Source: Bilabrum cf. latius
Taxonomy: Eukaryota > Bigyra: Bicosoecida > Bigyra > Bicosoecida
Direction: 5' to 3'
Assembly (NCBI GenBank): GCA_965178125.1
Contig: OZ237752.1
Coordinates: 868,001-932,000, forward strand
Length of the DNA: 64,000 bases
A program made the translations under genes and the position numbers. The notes under the pieces were generated by a model. The model made no database searches. It was not told the origin of the DNA and worked only from the letters and a program-made list of their open reading frames with translations. Within the stretch, counting starts at the first letter, position 1, and every line of letters begins with the position of its first letter. This document shows, in pieces, positions 31,700 to 44,434 of this stretch.

Positions 31700-34600
31700 T
31701 CATTGCGTTGTCTGCACCGCAGATGCCCGGGCCTGCGCGTCTTCGAAAGAGATGACGAGGGCCAGTCGCAGGAAGGACACGGCCTTCTCCATCGAGTCCC
31801 AGCCTGTGATTGGCCTTGCGGTGCCCAGGCTGACTTCCCGGCCACGGACCACCATGCTTCCTGCCGCCTGGGCGCCTGCAGGTGCTCCTTTGCGTGTCAT
31901 CTTCCTCCTCCTCCTTCGCCTCCTGCTTCTCTTGTCTTCCATGGACTGCTGCCCTCCACCAGAACCGTCCAGCTCCGCCGGGCAGGCAATGGTCCTGAGG
32001 TCCAGCATGGTGTGCAGGTAGAACCGAAGCGAAGAGTACCCTGAGACACCGCGAGCCTAGGCCATCTCGAGGCGAGTTCTCATGCTTGGGCCTCCGATTG
32101 AGCCTGGTGCGCTCGCCATCGAGTCCTGTGGGGAGGCTTCCGCAACAGTGGCGCTCCCTCCCACCGTCGATCGAGTGCCCAGAGCACTTCCAGTCCGGCC
32201 TGCTCGCGGCAGTCCCGGTTGTAGAGCCTGGCTACGGTCCTTTCGAGTGCAGTGACGGGGCCCCATCCAGGACTGTGCCGGCCCAGCGTACACTTCCCCC
32301 CTCTCTTGGTACCCCTGCATCGCCAGCGCGATGTCGCTTGGCTGGGAACTTGGTGCTTCCAGCTCCTGCGGTGCCCACGCACCACCGCTCTCTGGAGCAC
32401 CCCTGTCGCTTACCACGCTGCTTTGACTGGCCGACCTTCTCTCGTACTCTGACAGCACGTAGGTGGCCCCTTTACGCTTCATGTTCACACCTGACAACGG
32501 ATTCTTCCTCGTGTACGACATGCTATGCGAGAGCTGCTGGGAGGATCCGCCGAAAGCCTCTGGAGGCGCGAGCTCACCAAAGCAAAACCCTGAATCAAGG
32601 TCCCTTGCGCTTGCGCTCCTGTGCGGCGGTGGAGTTGCAGTCAGCTCCCCACCAGCAGCGAAGTTTGGCTCCTTGCTCAGAGATGTCAAGTCAGGTGTGG
32701 AGTTCGACTGCTGCCGCACCCGCCGCAGGTCACCCACCGGGATTGACACGGGATTGGCTGCATCCAGGGATGCCTTCCTTGGCGACGACTGGTCGCCGTG
32801 CGGCTGGATGGCGGATCGAGCGATGGCTGCGGCCACGCCACGCAGCGGGACTAGAGGGGACTATAGAGACATTGGCTGGTGATCATGGCGCTGTTGTGCA
32901 CTATCAGACTCGTTCTATCCATTGCCGTGCTCTGCGATTGTAAGTGGGGTGTCATCGCCGGTATCCTCCTCCTCCTCCTCTTGCACGGCAGGCGGCAAGA
33001 TCAGCATGCCAGGGAAACCAGGAGCCAGCTCCTTTCCCTCCACACCCTCTCTTGGGTTGTAGCTGTCCTCGCTCGAGCATCCGCTGTCCTCGCTGTCAGA
33101 ATCAGTTGACCCCAAACCCGAACCCGTTGCTACAACAGCAATAGTATCCTACCGGTGGGTGCTGGCGTCGCCAGACGCTTTGCGCCCGAATCCCGAAGCC
33201 TTAGACGCGGAAGCACCGTCACCTAGCCCCGAAGCCTTAGACGCGGAAGCACCGACACCTAGCGCGAGATCCATTGCATCATTGCTCACCTCTTTTTCGT
33301 GCGACTGGGCCGCGCTATTTGACTGGTTCTTGCTGGACGACCCCCAGAAGATTTCTTCACCGACAAGCAGCTCATCACCATTTAGGATACCGAGGCGTCG
33401 CACACCACTGCCAAGAGCCCGAGAGTCTGGGTTGTCGCTCAGCCTGCGACTGCTGCCAGCGTGGTGGTGGTTCCTGCGACGGCGTGGCCGAGACGAGCTG
33501 CGTTTCTGCGGCACATCATGGCTCGCCCCTTCCTTGCTCGCATCGGGTTCGACAAGCTGGGTAGCAAGAGAGGCCTCCTAGAGGGCCTATTCGAGCGCGC
33601 TGCTGCAGCCCACCAACGCTACAAAGACTCGTCGTCTTGCAGCCTCCACCATCCAGTCAGCTATCACTTGCAGGGCTAGTTGGTTCATTCCAGCTCGGCC
33701 GATCCTGGAGACGTCCAAGGCAAGGAACATCCGCCTGAAGGGGCCCATCAGTTGGTTGGACGCGCCTGCCATGTGCAAGTCGCCTTCTAGTTGAGAAAAC
33801 GCGCGGATCACGGAGCCCACGTCCGGCAGGACCGGCAAACTCACCGCGCGCATGCGGGCATCCTGAATGCTGCGAAGCACGGGCGATGTGCGCAGGGCGT
33901 GCTGTGCCAAGAGGGGCAGCCCTACACCGGTGGAATCTGTGGCGGCTTCGCTGTCTGCATCCGTTAGTGGTACAGCAACCGGCTCTTGGCTCTACCGGCG
34001 GCTCGTCGCTTGCTCCAGAGCAGACAGAGACCCATAGGAAGACCCATACCACGAGGGCACGGCAGGGACGCCACGCCTATTTGCACCATGCCACACGTGG
34101 CCATCTGATCTGCTACCTCGAGCATCGCACACCGGAGGTAGTGATTGGGAAACAATGGAGTACGCCGCAGCGTGGGATTGGGCTGCCTGGGAGTGAAGCG
34201 CACAGGCAGCCAGCGCAAGTGCAAAGCCGTATGCGGGTCCCCAAACGATGGACAGCACGACGATTCCAGCGGTTGTCACCCCAGGCCAAGCGTATGTGGC
34301 AAGCCCGACGGTCCAATGAGATGCACTGGTGGTGACCATACCCAAGCCAAGGCACTCGTGCGCCTACACGATGCACTGCAGTGCGATGATCAGGATCCAG
34401 GCGCTGGGGATCAGCCGTGGCAGGACCAGCATCAGTCGTCCAGCCAATGCGTAGGCGGCAATGACAACAAAGAGATCGGTAATCGCCGGCCACCGCCATG
34501 AAACTACCGAAATCCAGTTCATCGCATTCGATTGGCACTGCTCGGATTGCTGGCAGATAGACGACATGGACCCGGAAGCATCAGCGTCAAGTGCATCTAG

Positions 34601-36423
34601 GGCGTGCTGCTCGTTGGTGCAAGAGACCGCCAGGGCCTTTGTTGTCGCGCCAGACCGATCTCTGACGCTGTTCTCAGCTACAGGCTGCACGCCAGAGAAT
34701 GCACTGCTTCCTCCCTGTTCGAAATTGGGATGGACGGTATTCGCGCTTCGCTGTTGTGGATGGCCGCAGCTGGGCACTCTTGCCTTTTGTCTGGGTGCAG
34801 CAGCACCAGCGGCTCCGTAATTCTATCGCTCCACTGGAGACAAGAGTGGGCAGCCAAGGGCACCTCCGTGGCCTTGGCGGCATGAATCATGATCCGAAGT
34901 GCATTGCTCGCATCGGTTATTTGATTTGACAGAGTTGGTCCGCGGTCGGTCGGGCAAGTCATGGGCACAGGCCGATGCCAGGCCAGCTCTTGTCGGGCCA
35001 GTCCCCGCGGCGCACACACTCCCGAGGAAGACAGCCAGCAGCGAATTGAGGCCTGCTTCACGCCCAGACTGCAGCATCGACTAGAGGCGAATCAGCTTCG
35101 CTCGGTCGCTGAAAGCACCCCTGGCTGAATGACTAGCACGCATGGCGCGAACGACTGACTCGAACTGCTGCTCAAGCGCACACACGATGGCCCCGGACAG
35201 GATGCCAGGCACAGCGTGCAGCAGGGCGAGCCACACGCCAGGCTCAACCTTCGTCTCAATGCCCCATGCCCATGCTGCCGGGCCCAGCTGCCTGAGCCCG
35301 CTGTCGAGCAAGGGCCCGCACGCCAGCGGGCTCGTTGCAGGGATGCCAGTGCCGTTGGAGGAGGCGGCGTCCACAGTTAGGTCCAACCCTGGCTGGGCGT
35401 CATTGTCCGTTTCATTACCAGCGTAGTGCCCCTGTTCGTGTCCCGATTGGCACGCCAAGCTCATCCATCTGTTCTGAGCGAGGTCGTGCAGGCCAAACCC
35501 GCTCAGGGAGGCAAACAGGGCGAACAGGCCTCCGACGATCAGGCACCACAGCCCTGTCACGCGCGCCGGCGACCACTCTGTCTTGATCGCGATCGTGTGA
35601 TACATTGCCACGGCAACAAGTGTCGCCACGATGCCTCCAGCAGCCGACCCAGTCTGGGCTTGAGCCGCCACGTGCGTCCACGTTCCTACCGACAAGGACG
35701 CTGAATTCGGCAACACCACGCCAGTGCCAACCATAAGGCCTCCCAGCAGAAGAACAATGCCAGTGAGCCCCTTGAAACCGGCCACGAGAGGCCCCCATAG
35801 GTTGGCACCAGTAACGGGGTGCTGGCATGCTGCCAGGCAGCTTCGAATGGTAGCGGCAGCAGAACCAATAGCAACCATGGCAAGCAAAAATACCTGAGCG
35901 CGCCCCACTGATGCTGTGCTATCGATATCACTTGCTGATTGGTTGCCGTATTCCTAGTCAGAATACGCAAAAGAGGCAGCGAGCGCGAACGGAATGCCGG
36001 TCCCTGCGAGGGAGTGCAGTGAGAGGCGGGTTAGGAGGGGGGCGCAGAGGAGGATGCGCTTGGAATCACCGAACGAGACGCAGCCGGGACCAATCAAGAA
36101 TGGAAACACACACGCAGGTCAAGGAAGACGATCTAGGCCGACTCACACTGCACGCCCTGCAAGCTCCATGGCTGCCAGTGCGCTCCGTTCCCCCAAGCAC
36201 CTACCCCGTGGAGTAACGCCGCGAGCCAGTACGCCCTGGATGCGTCCACGGCCATCGGTGCGATCCTGCCATCAGCTTGTTCAGAAGAAACATTACCGTG
36301 GTTCAGCAGCAGCTGGAATGCCATTCCAAACGCAGTCCCGTCCAGGACGACAAGGGTGGATTGGCAGAAAAGCGCCTGGAGCTGCGAGGGAGGAATAGGA
36401 CTCATAGGCGAGGAGCAGTGCAT
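31700..36423 (-). CDS. SLC26/SulP-like anion transporter with STAS domain
   Basis: Exons 36423-36205 and 35953-31700 join in phase 0 (donor GTAGGT, acceptor GACTAG) and give 1,490 residues ending in TGA 31700-31702. About ten in-frame UAG codons are read as Gln (for example 35081, 34823, 34364, 33992, 33587, 33149, 32057). The first 700 or so residues hold many hydrophobic segments: the N-terminal VVLDGTAFGMAFQLL, the Gly-rich FKGLTGIVLLLGGLMVGTG, and a late block LFVVIAAYALAGRLM...ILIIAL plus GIVVLSIVWGPAYGFALALA. After a polar linker, residues around 780-870 form a STAS-like domain (MFLALDVSRIGRAGMNQLAL, then RRVFVALVGC). Membrane domain plus C-terminal STAS is the SulP/SLC26 architecture. 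A disordered tail of about 600 residues with an Arg-rich run follows. Substrate unknown; the loops are long and divergent. Confidence 0.65.
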
Positions 36424-36737
36424 CCATCCAAGGTCATTAGAAGTTCAGGACCCTTATTTAGTCAAGTTAGTAAAGAATATTTGCAGTCGCGGTGACAGAG
36501 CAGCTCTCTGCAGCTGTGGGCATTCGAGCATCCTGGAGATGCACTGTTGATTGCCGAAGATGCGGGAGCCTTGTCGAGCTTAGTTCCGGGCAATTTGACA
36601 CGATATGGTCCTCAAAATATACAATCAATACAAACTATCAGGACGATACCGCTTGTATTTTATTGCTGCCCTGGTAAGCGACTAACAAAGTTCAGGACAC
36701 TTGCCCGCGGTTCTCTCTAGTTCGCTATTGCCAGCTA
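36424..36737. other. Upstream region of the transporter gene
   Basis: AT-richer spacer between the transporter start and the end of the small 83-residue gene. No supported gene, repeat or RNA is seen. Confidence 0.5.
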
Positions 36738-37124
36738 TCAATCGCCGTTTTGGTCAAATCTCACCCTTGGCCAGAACCTGTCAGTACTGTTATCGGGTCT
36801 GTATGCAGCAAATTTCTCCGAAGCTTCATCATTGTCCAGATCGTACTCGCTTGTTGGTTCTGCTGACGTGTCGTTGCCATTCTTTGGTAAATTTTTGCTG
36901 GTTTGTCGGAGCAAGCTTAGCACAGGCCCATCAGTTGGATTCATGCCCAACATATTTTGCAGCAGCCTGGTCTTAGCAAGTACCGGTGAGCGTGGTAGGT
37001 TCGTGATTTTAAATCGGTTTCCTCGCCCTTGTTGTAGCACAGTGCAGTGCAGTTTCACCAACGTTCAAATATTTCTTCTTCTTTCATTTACGCCTACTTA
37101 CGCAATTCGATGCACAGTACGCAT
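36738..37124 (-). CDS. Small two-exon hypothetical protein (83 residues)
   Basis: Exon 1 is 37124-37102 (MRTVHRI plus two bases) with a consensus donor GTAAGT. Exon 2 is 36966-36738, with acceptor GACCAG and TGA stop. The splice is phase 2 and keeps the frame, giving MRTVHRIALLQNMLG at the start. The middle is polar (KNLPKNGNDTSAEPTSEYD) and the C-terminus ends with NSTDRFWPRVRFDQNGD. Base composition is more AT-rich than the neighbours, so this is less certain than the large genes. I do not recognise a family. Support is the good splice sites and the compact open frame between two minus-strand genes. Confidence 0.42.
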
Positions 37125-37264
37125 GGCCCTGCACGTGATTCTGCCGCTGGCCAGTCATCGTCAGCTGCGGCACAGCAGATTCTCACACCGTCTACAGGAT
37201 CACTAGTGCCACCCATACAGGGCAACTATGGCACTTCATCTAGCCTATCCCCACCGTATGGCCT

Positions 37265-39692
37265 TCACAAGAAATCGTCCAGATCCATGGGAAGCCCAAA
37301 GTCAACCCCTAGCGAGGCAGGACCTGCCGCAAGGTCACCGCCGGCATCGACATCGTGTCCCCCCTCCTACTACGAGCCCTAGCTCGCGTCTGCTGCGTCC
37401 ATGGCCTGCCCCTGCCTGCCCAGCAGCTCCCCCGTCCCCTCCTGCCCAAGTGAAACCGGAACCCGGCCACTCTCAGCATCCATGGCACTGCAACCCTCTG
37501 CTTCGCTGTCCTTGTCTCCTGTCGGCCGATTGTCTCGGCAGGCAAGGGTCATGCTCCCGGGCTGCGGCGCAGCAAAGGCCTCTCCCGCTTGCTCGGCACC
37601 CTGTGTCCACGCCGGTGGCTGCCCGTGCTGCTCGACAGATTGGCCAGCCCCGCGCTCGCCGTGGTTCCGGGGCTCCGTATCCTGCATCAAAGCCGCAGCC
37701 TCCACCTTGGCATCGGCAAAGGCACCAACCAGTTCAGAGCCAGATGGGCCGCCGAACGAGCTGGCATCGGTGCCGTTGCTTCCAGAGTCCACGCTCGCAC
37801 CCACGTGCAAAGAGTCGTCTTGGTCCTCACCGTGTGCCAAGGCGGGCCGCACCTCGCTGTCTTCCATCTGGGCAGCACCACTGACGACTGGACTGCCGCG
37901 ACCGCTCGTTCCAAAAGACGCACTTCTCGAATGCAACTCTGGTGCGGTCCGACGTCGCCCGGACAGCGGCTGCAGCTGCGACTGCAGCACCCCGCTGGTA
38001 GCCGACGCACGCACCGGTGTATCGCAACTCGCGCCGGCTGTACCCCCCGAGTCGTCGGCACCCGCACTCCACTCGTCCACAAGCCGCTGGCAGGCTCGAT
38101 CCAGGGCTCCGCTGGCACCCCGAGCACCAATGGCTTCGTGCCTGGAACCCACGAGCTGCACGACGGACCCGCTTCCACGGGCGAGACACGCCGAATCGCT
38201 CCCCTTGAACTGCCTGATCCCGCCGGGCAGTCGCCTAGCTAGCCCCTCCACGACGCCCCAGCAGCTGGTCTGCCGTGCTGCCACCCGGCTGCAGACCAGC
38301 ACCACGTGCCGCATCGCCCGAGACACGGCGACGTTCACCCGAAAGGGATCATCCGCGAAGGCCATGCTCGAGGTACCCGCACGAATATTGCTGCCAGCAG
38401 TGCTGTCCGGCCCGCGCACTGTGCTCACCAGCACCACCTGCCTCTCCTCGCCCTGGAAGGCGTCCACGGTGGCCACCTGCACCCGCTGCAGCTACTGAGA
38501 GAGTTCCTCAAGAGACCTCGATGCAGCAGCGGCAGAACCACCACCACCAGCCTCACAGCCAGCGTCTGCATCGTTAGGCAACCCTAGTCCAGTGCCGTCA
38601 ACTTCTTCGTCCAGCCCTACCCCCGCCGCTGGCTTGGAGCCAAGCACCCTGGCCGCCAGCCGCCCGATGGCATCCCGCACCTCACGCACCTGCTTGCGGT
38701 ACACGCACACCACGCCGATCTCGCTGGCGTCGAGGAGGCTGCCAGGCGCAGCGCCCTACCCACGGCAGATCAGCTCCAACGCGCATCGCGCCACGCAGCT
38801 CGCTTCTTCCGGGCTCGACAGCTCCCTTCCTTGAGATGCCGTGGAGGCTGAGGAGGAAGCAACAGAGTACAGCGACGAAGACCCCGCCGCTCGAGGCACG
38901 TCCACGACCGTCACGGGCGGCAGTCCATCAAGCAGAGCCCGCCGCTGCTGCATGGACACGCCGCTCGTGAGCCCACCCCTTCCGTATGCGATCCGAGCAC
39001 ACGCGAGCGCGATGACGGGGTGGCAACGGTACTGGGTCCTGAGGCGGACCAGGGGCGCGGCCTGTGCCAGCCTCGGTGCACCTGTCGAGCGTGAAATGGT
39101 GGCTAAGGGTCTGCTCTAGGACAGCATCCGGTCCAGCAGCGTCGCAGCACCCGCATCGGCTGCACCTGTAGTACAATCGTGTGGGCCCGCGCTGGTTGAA
39201 CTCTGTCCAGACCTCGCGCGCCTCGCGCCGTCGAAGTCGTGCTCGTGCTCGTGCTCGCCTTGCACCCAGCGGGGCGGCCCCGCCACCACGGGGGGCAGCT
39301 GCTTCGAGTCGCCCGCCGCAACGAGCATGGCTGCACCGAACTGCAGCGCAGGCGCGAGTGCCACGCCCTCAACGACCTGAGAGGCCTCGTCCAGCACCAC
39401 GAGGTCGAACTGGTGCCCCTGCAGCACCTCAAACTAGGACGCGGCCAGCGTGCATCCCACCACATCGGCACTGGCGAGGCGCGCACGCCGTCGCTTTCTG
39501 TCGCCCGCTGCGCGCAAAGCCTCGTCCAGGTGCAGCAACTCGCCCTGAAGCTCCTTGACACGGTTGCGCAGCGTCAGCCTTGCCACAAAGTGCGGGTCTT
39601 CCTTCCTCGAACGGGAGGCAGGGTCGGTACGCGGTCCGCCAGCTCCGCTCGTATCCCCGCTGTCAACGATATCACATGGCTGCTGATACTCG

Positions 39693-39742
<50 letters not shown>

Positions 39743-42700
39743 TGAGTCGCTCAGGATGGGCACACCACTGGCATTGGAGCGGTCGGAGCGCTGCGACAGC
39801 AGGCGCGGTGCGTCGGGCAGCAGCCCGAGCTCGGCCCTCTCGTCCTAGGGCAGGCCCCACGGAGGCAGCGGGACCTTGGCAAGCTCTGCCCTGGCCGCAT
39901 GCAGCGCATTTGCCGCCTGCGTCCGCATCAGGCCGATCTCCCTGAGGTCGCCGTCCACGGACTCATCGCTGGCGCTGAGGTGCAGAGGGAGCAGGGGCTT
40001 GGCCACGCGCCGGACGCTGCCCACCCGGGCCACGCGCAGCGCTGCAAGGGGGTTCAAATCGTCCGAGGTAGCCTCTTGGTCGGACAGACTGGCAGCGGCA
40101 GCGGACCCGTCCCTTGCACCGTCATCGATGAGCTGCAGCAGCACGCGGTCCACGGCCGTGTTGGTGGCCCCCAGCACCAGCACACGGCCGGGGGTGCTTC
40201 CATGAAGAGCCTGCCTGCCCACTGCCTTGTCGAATCGCCTCGGCCCGTGTGAGCTAGCGCCCGGCGCTGATTTCCCAGAGCTGCTCCGCACCGTGAGCCC
40301 ACGCTGCCAGATCGCAAGCCGCACCAGCGCAGTCAGCGTGCGGGACTTGCCCGACCCGAAGACTCCCTCCAGGCACATGACACGGGGCGACTCCGTGCTC
40401 GGGCCTTGCGATGATGGTGATGATGAAGAGGATGAAGATCCCGTGTCCCTGCGTTCCACCAGGTTGCCGTGCCACAGCGCGGCAAATGTCTGCAGAGCCT
40501 GGCGCTGGTCTCCGTTCAGGCCGGGAGCCTGCGCTCGCATCCACTCGTGAATCAAACCATGCAGCTCAGGGCCGCCATTTTCCGACCCGACGCGCGTCAC
40601 AGCACTGGAAGCAGCAGTGCTCGATGATGATGAGGATGATGAGGTCGGCAGCATTGCTTGTGCCGACGAGGCGGCACCAGCTGCAGCAAGGGGCCGAGGC
40701 ACAGCGCCCTGCGACGGGCCCGCATGCAGCGCGGCGCGGGCCACGTGGGTCGCGACCGCTAGGCACCGCGGGTCCAGCTGGCCCCGCTGCATCATCCCAG
40801 CCGCCCCCGCGATCAGCCTCAGCGCGTGCACCACCTGGGTGCCCCCGCCCGCCCCATCCCCCCCTCGCAGAGCAATGACCTTGAGGCATCGACCGGATCC
40901 CACGTCTGGGAAGCTCCCTTTCGCCTCGGGGGATGCCAGCACCGCCTCTAGTGGCAGACACTCTCGAGCTTGACGATGAGACGCGCGACCGGAACGGGCA
41001 TTCAATGCTACAGCCGCGGGCGCTACGGGCAGGGGCAGCAGCTCAAGCATGCCTTGGGAGCTGGGCCCGTGCCACGCCGCCTCGCACACCACGGAGAAGG
41101 GTGGTGCAGCCCGTGCAGGCGCGAAGAAAGGCCTGCCCCCACCCCCACCGCGCCCCCTGCCCCTGCCGCTGCCCCTGCCACCAGAACCAAGGGGGCCTCC
41201 ACCGCGCGACGCACCGGGCAGCCCTGGGGCCCATCCAGGACTCGACGCTCCTTGTTCCCCGGCTGAATGCAGCGATGGCACTGAAGACACCACCCACAGC
41301 TGGCCCCGCTCGAATCCGGAGCTAGATCTAGAGGATCCCGTCGGGGACTTGGAGCGTCCCGCTCCCGCGCCCAGCTTCAGGAACCAGCGCTCCTGCCCCT
41401 TGCCGGCGAGGTCCTCGTCTCCCTCGTCCTCCTCGCTGCTGCCGTCGTCTCCATCGTCGTTGTCATCATCGCTCAAGTCAGCCATGCGGCTCCCGTTGCC
41501 TTTCTTCCACCCTCCCTTCTGCTTGCGCTTGCGACCGCCCCACTTGCCGCCCCTGCCTCCCGCCTTTTTCTAGTAGCCCTTGCCCTTGCCCTTCCACTGC
41601 CCGGTCCTAGTCTTTGGCAAGCTCCGCACCAGCTCGCACTGCGCTTCCATCCAGCAGCCCCTGCGCCGCGCAGCTCTCGCGACAGCGATGGGACCGCACC
41701 GAGGCACCGCAGCCTCGCCAGACAGCACGTCCAGCAAGCCACTACCACGCCCACCGGCCCTACCGCCGGCACATCCCACGGCCCCAGCTGTGCGTGCCTC
41801 CCCCTCTGCCTCGGCCAGGGCCTCGTAGTACCCTGCGAGAGGGCCGGCCAGCCCGGCCGTGAGCTCCCGCAGGAGCAGACGGGCGAGCAGGGCGAGGTGC
41901 CGACGCGCGTGCTCATCGCTCCCACGGTGGTGGTGGTGGTGGTGGTGGTGATACTCCTACTCCTCCTACTACTCCTTTCCGGGCCCCGCGCGGCTCATGG
42001 AGGACGGTGCCGCTGCGCCCGAGCAGCCCAATCCCGGGCCCCTCCGGCGCTGGCCACCTTGCTCACTAGCTGTCTGCCGCACTGCAGGGCCTGCCCCGTC
42101 CTTATTGTGCCCTGGCGCATCCCAGAACTGCCTTGCCAGCCGCAGGTGCTCCAACCTGTTGTTCCCTGGCCAGGGCCGCGTGAGACCGGAGGTTGGCGCG
42201 ACCGCTCGCCGTGGGGCCACCATGCCACCCCTCCGGCCCCGCTTGTGCCCTGGCCTCGGGCCACTCGCGCCTGCACCATCCCTATCCTGTGCTGCTCCCG
42301 CTGCAGCAGCAGGTGCCAGTGGAGCGAGCTTCCACGGGGGCAACACCGCCCAGGGCGGGGGCACCCGCACCATAGCGTGGGTGCACCAGGGGTCCTCTCG
42401 GCCCCCGTGCCGGGCGGCAGGCCCTGTGCCTGCACCGGCACCGGCACCCGCTCGTGAGTGCGACGGTTCCGGCTGTACTGGCTACAAGGCGGCCTGTGGT
42501 GCGGTGAAGCTGTTCCCTGGACCACTGTTCCCTGGACTACTGCTGCTGCTGTTCGCCCGTGCCTCACTGATCGTCCTGCCGGCAGCAGCCATTGCACGAC
42601 GCGCCGTCTGGTACCCGGGGGGACGGACGACGTCGGGCGTGGTATCTCCTCCAGTGCTGTCAGCACGGCCGGCACCAATCTGTGGGGGAGCACCTGTGTG

Positions 42701-43442
42701 AAGGTTTTTGCCGAGGACGTCAGGAGGAGAGGTCATGCCTCTGGGCCCTAGCGATGCCAGAGCTGAGCGGGGCTGGGTCGCCCGCTTGCTGCGTCCCTCT
42801 GGTCGGGTGGTGTCCTGACGGAAGGTGGGCGGCAAATCGTGCAAGTCGGATATTGGATGGTCCCCGGGATGACCCTCCCGCTTGCTGGTGCCAGGTGCGC
42901 CCGCCCTGCTCGCCTCCACTGGTGACCCTGGCGGGGTCCCTGCGCCCGCGCCCGGGGCTCCTGAACAACGGAAGCCAGGCGCCCCATCCACACATCCCTT
43001 CCCACTCCCACTCCCACTCCCACTCCCACTCCCACTGGCACGCATCGAGTCGAGAGGCGCTCCGGCCGCACCCTCAGGCCCCATGCCCATCTCTAAACCC
43101 CTTCCCGACCCAACACTGTCCAGCCCCAGCCCCAGCCCCAGCCCCAGCCCCAGCCCCATTTCCAGCCCCAGCCCGAGGTCCGTTCCCAGCCCGAGACCCA
43201 AGCCAATACCCAGGTCGGCTGCACCACCCCCCCCGGCATCGTGCCTCGACTCAGCCCCTATCCCTGTCCCTGTCCCCATCCCTCCACGGGCAGCCTGCGA
43301 CTCGCCCCACGCGCCGGGTGCACCGCCGGGCAAGGAGGCATGGCACTGGCTGCTGCTGGGAGCCGCCACCTGAGGAGGAGGACGAGACCCATGCTGCTGC
43401 TGCTGCTGCTGCTCCTACTGCTACTGCTGCTGCTGCTGCGTG

Positions 43443-43481
<39 letters not shown>

Positions 43482-44050
43482 GTTAGCGGCGAGGATGACG
43501 ATAAGGACCGCGAGCCACCACGGGAAGCCGGATGTGGGGCCCGGAACATTCCGGGACCGCCGCCGCTGCCGCCTCGGGAGCGCAGCGCCACCCGCCTGCG
43601 CTTGGGCGGCCTGGCTCTGGCAGTGGCACCACTGCCAGCGGGTGCCGGGACCGAAGCTCCTTCCCCCGCTGCACCAGGGAATGGGCGCGGCGGGCCCGAG
43701 CCGGTGCTGTGGCGTCCATTCCAAGCGGCAGAGGCCTGTGCCGATGAAACCCCACCCGGGGGCGGGCTGTCAGCGGGTTGCTGCTGCTGCGGAGGCGGCC
43801 CGGCCTCGTCCACCTGCACGAGGTGCCCGTCCATCTCCAGCTCCTCGCCCACGAGGCTGCCGTTCGTTGCCATGCAGATTTCATCGTCCGTTGCGAATCG
43901 CTAATCCAGGCTGACGTTCTTGCGCGGGCCCTCCAGCGGATACACGAGCATCTTGCGTGATTCCGTGTCGAGCGACATCGTGCCGTCCTGCCAGACCTTG
44001 CGCTTCTTGCGCTTCTGGTGCGTGTATAAGACAGTGAACAAAAGCTTCAT
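37265..44050 (-). CDS. ZGRF1: ZGRF1-like superfamily 1 DNA/RNA helicase with N-terminal DUF2439 domain
   Basis: One intronless frame of 2,261 residues runs from ATG 44050 to TGA 37265-37267 through sixteen UAG codons. The start MKLLFTVLYTHQKRKKRKVW followed by QDG is the DUF2439 signature of ZGRF1, yeast Mte1 and fission-yeast Dbl2. It continues through LVYPLEGP to SLDQRF, where Q is UAG at 43901. A long disordered region with poly-Gln, Gly-Leu and Ser-Gly repeats follows. The helicase core has Walker A GVFGSGKS (about residue 1230), a GATNTAVD motif, an (Asp-Ser)n insertion, motif II VVLDEASQ (about 1550), AAGDSKQLPP, LRTQYRCHP, VYRKQVRE, VATVDAFQGEE and NVAVSRAMRHV. These are the UPF1/SEN1-type SF1B motifs. 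The C-terminus ends in an acidic LPMDLDDFL tail. The family acts in replication-fork and recombination repair. I could not identify the GRF zinc finger. Confidence 0.85.
39688..39738 (-). repeat. (CGCTGT)n repeat encoding (Asp-Ser)n in the helicase
   Basis: Eight or so perfect hexamers encode an alternating Asp-Ser run on the minus strand, inserted between helicase motifs Ia and II. It keeps the reading frame. Confidence 0.88.
43001..43157 (-). repeat. Hexamer repeats encoding Ser-Gly and Gly-Leu runs in the helicase
   Basis: cccact steps at 43001-43036 encode a (Gly-Ser) run, and cagccc steps at about 43121-43157 encode a (Gly-Leu) run on the minus strand. Both lie in the disordered N-terminal half of the ZGRF1-like protein. 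Confidence 0.85.
43394..43483 (-). repeat. CAG repeat encoding poly-Gln, interrupted by two UAG codons
   Basis: Two CTG blocks on the plus strand encode Gln runs on the minus strand. In the helicase frame the codons at 43421-43423 and 43415-43417 are TAG, lying between CAG codons, with one GAG next to them. This is direct support for UAG being a glutamine codon, since each is one C-to-T step from the surrounding CAG. Confidence 0.93.
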
Positions 44051-44351
44051 GGCAGGCCTCCACAGGCGGGCGAAGCGGCAGACCCGGCCCTCTCGGGAGA
44101 TTCAGCCGAGCAGATGCTCGCGCCTTGCGCCTCAAGCGGCACCCACCATGTCGCAAGTCTTTGCGACACGCGAGGGGTCTTCTACTATCTACTTAGTGAC
44201 AAGCTGTCCGATGTACGGGAATATTGTGTTCGTTGCACAAGAACGGGACCGTGCCGCCGTGGATGAGCAGGTCCGATTCAAATTGCTACGCACAAAATTT
44301 TCTGCGGCTAGTATGCGGTATTTGTATACCTACTTTTCGCCGGCCACTTAT

Positions 44352-44434
44352 GCAAGTTTGCCCGAGCTGGTCTAAGGGGTTGTGTTCAGGTCGCAATGTA
44401 TTCGTACTCGTGGGTTCGAATCCCACAGCTTGCA
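44352..44434 (+). tRNA. tRNA-Leu(CAG)
   Basis: Class II cloverleaf with no intron. The acceptor stem is GCAAGTT / AGCTTGC with one G-T pair, followed by discriminator A. The D stem is CCC/GGG around GAGCTGGTCTAAG. The anticodon arm TTGTG-TTCAGGT-CGCAA gives anticodon CAG. A long variable arm (GTA-TTCG-TAC) is typical of Leu, and the T arm is GTGGG-TTCGAAT-CCCAC. Internal promoter boxes are visible (box A TGGTCTAAGGGG, box B GGTTCGAATCC). It reads CUG and is not the tRNA that would decode UAG. Confidence 0.95.
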
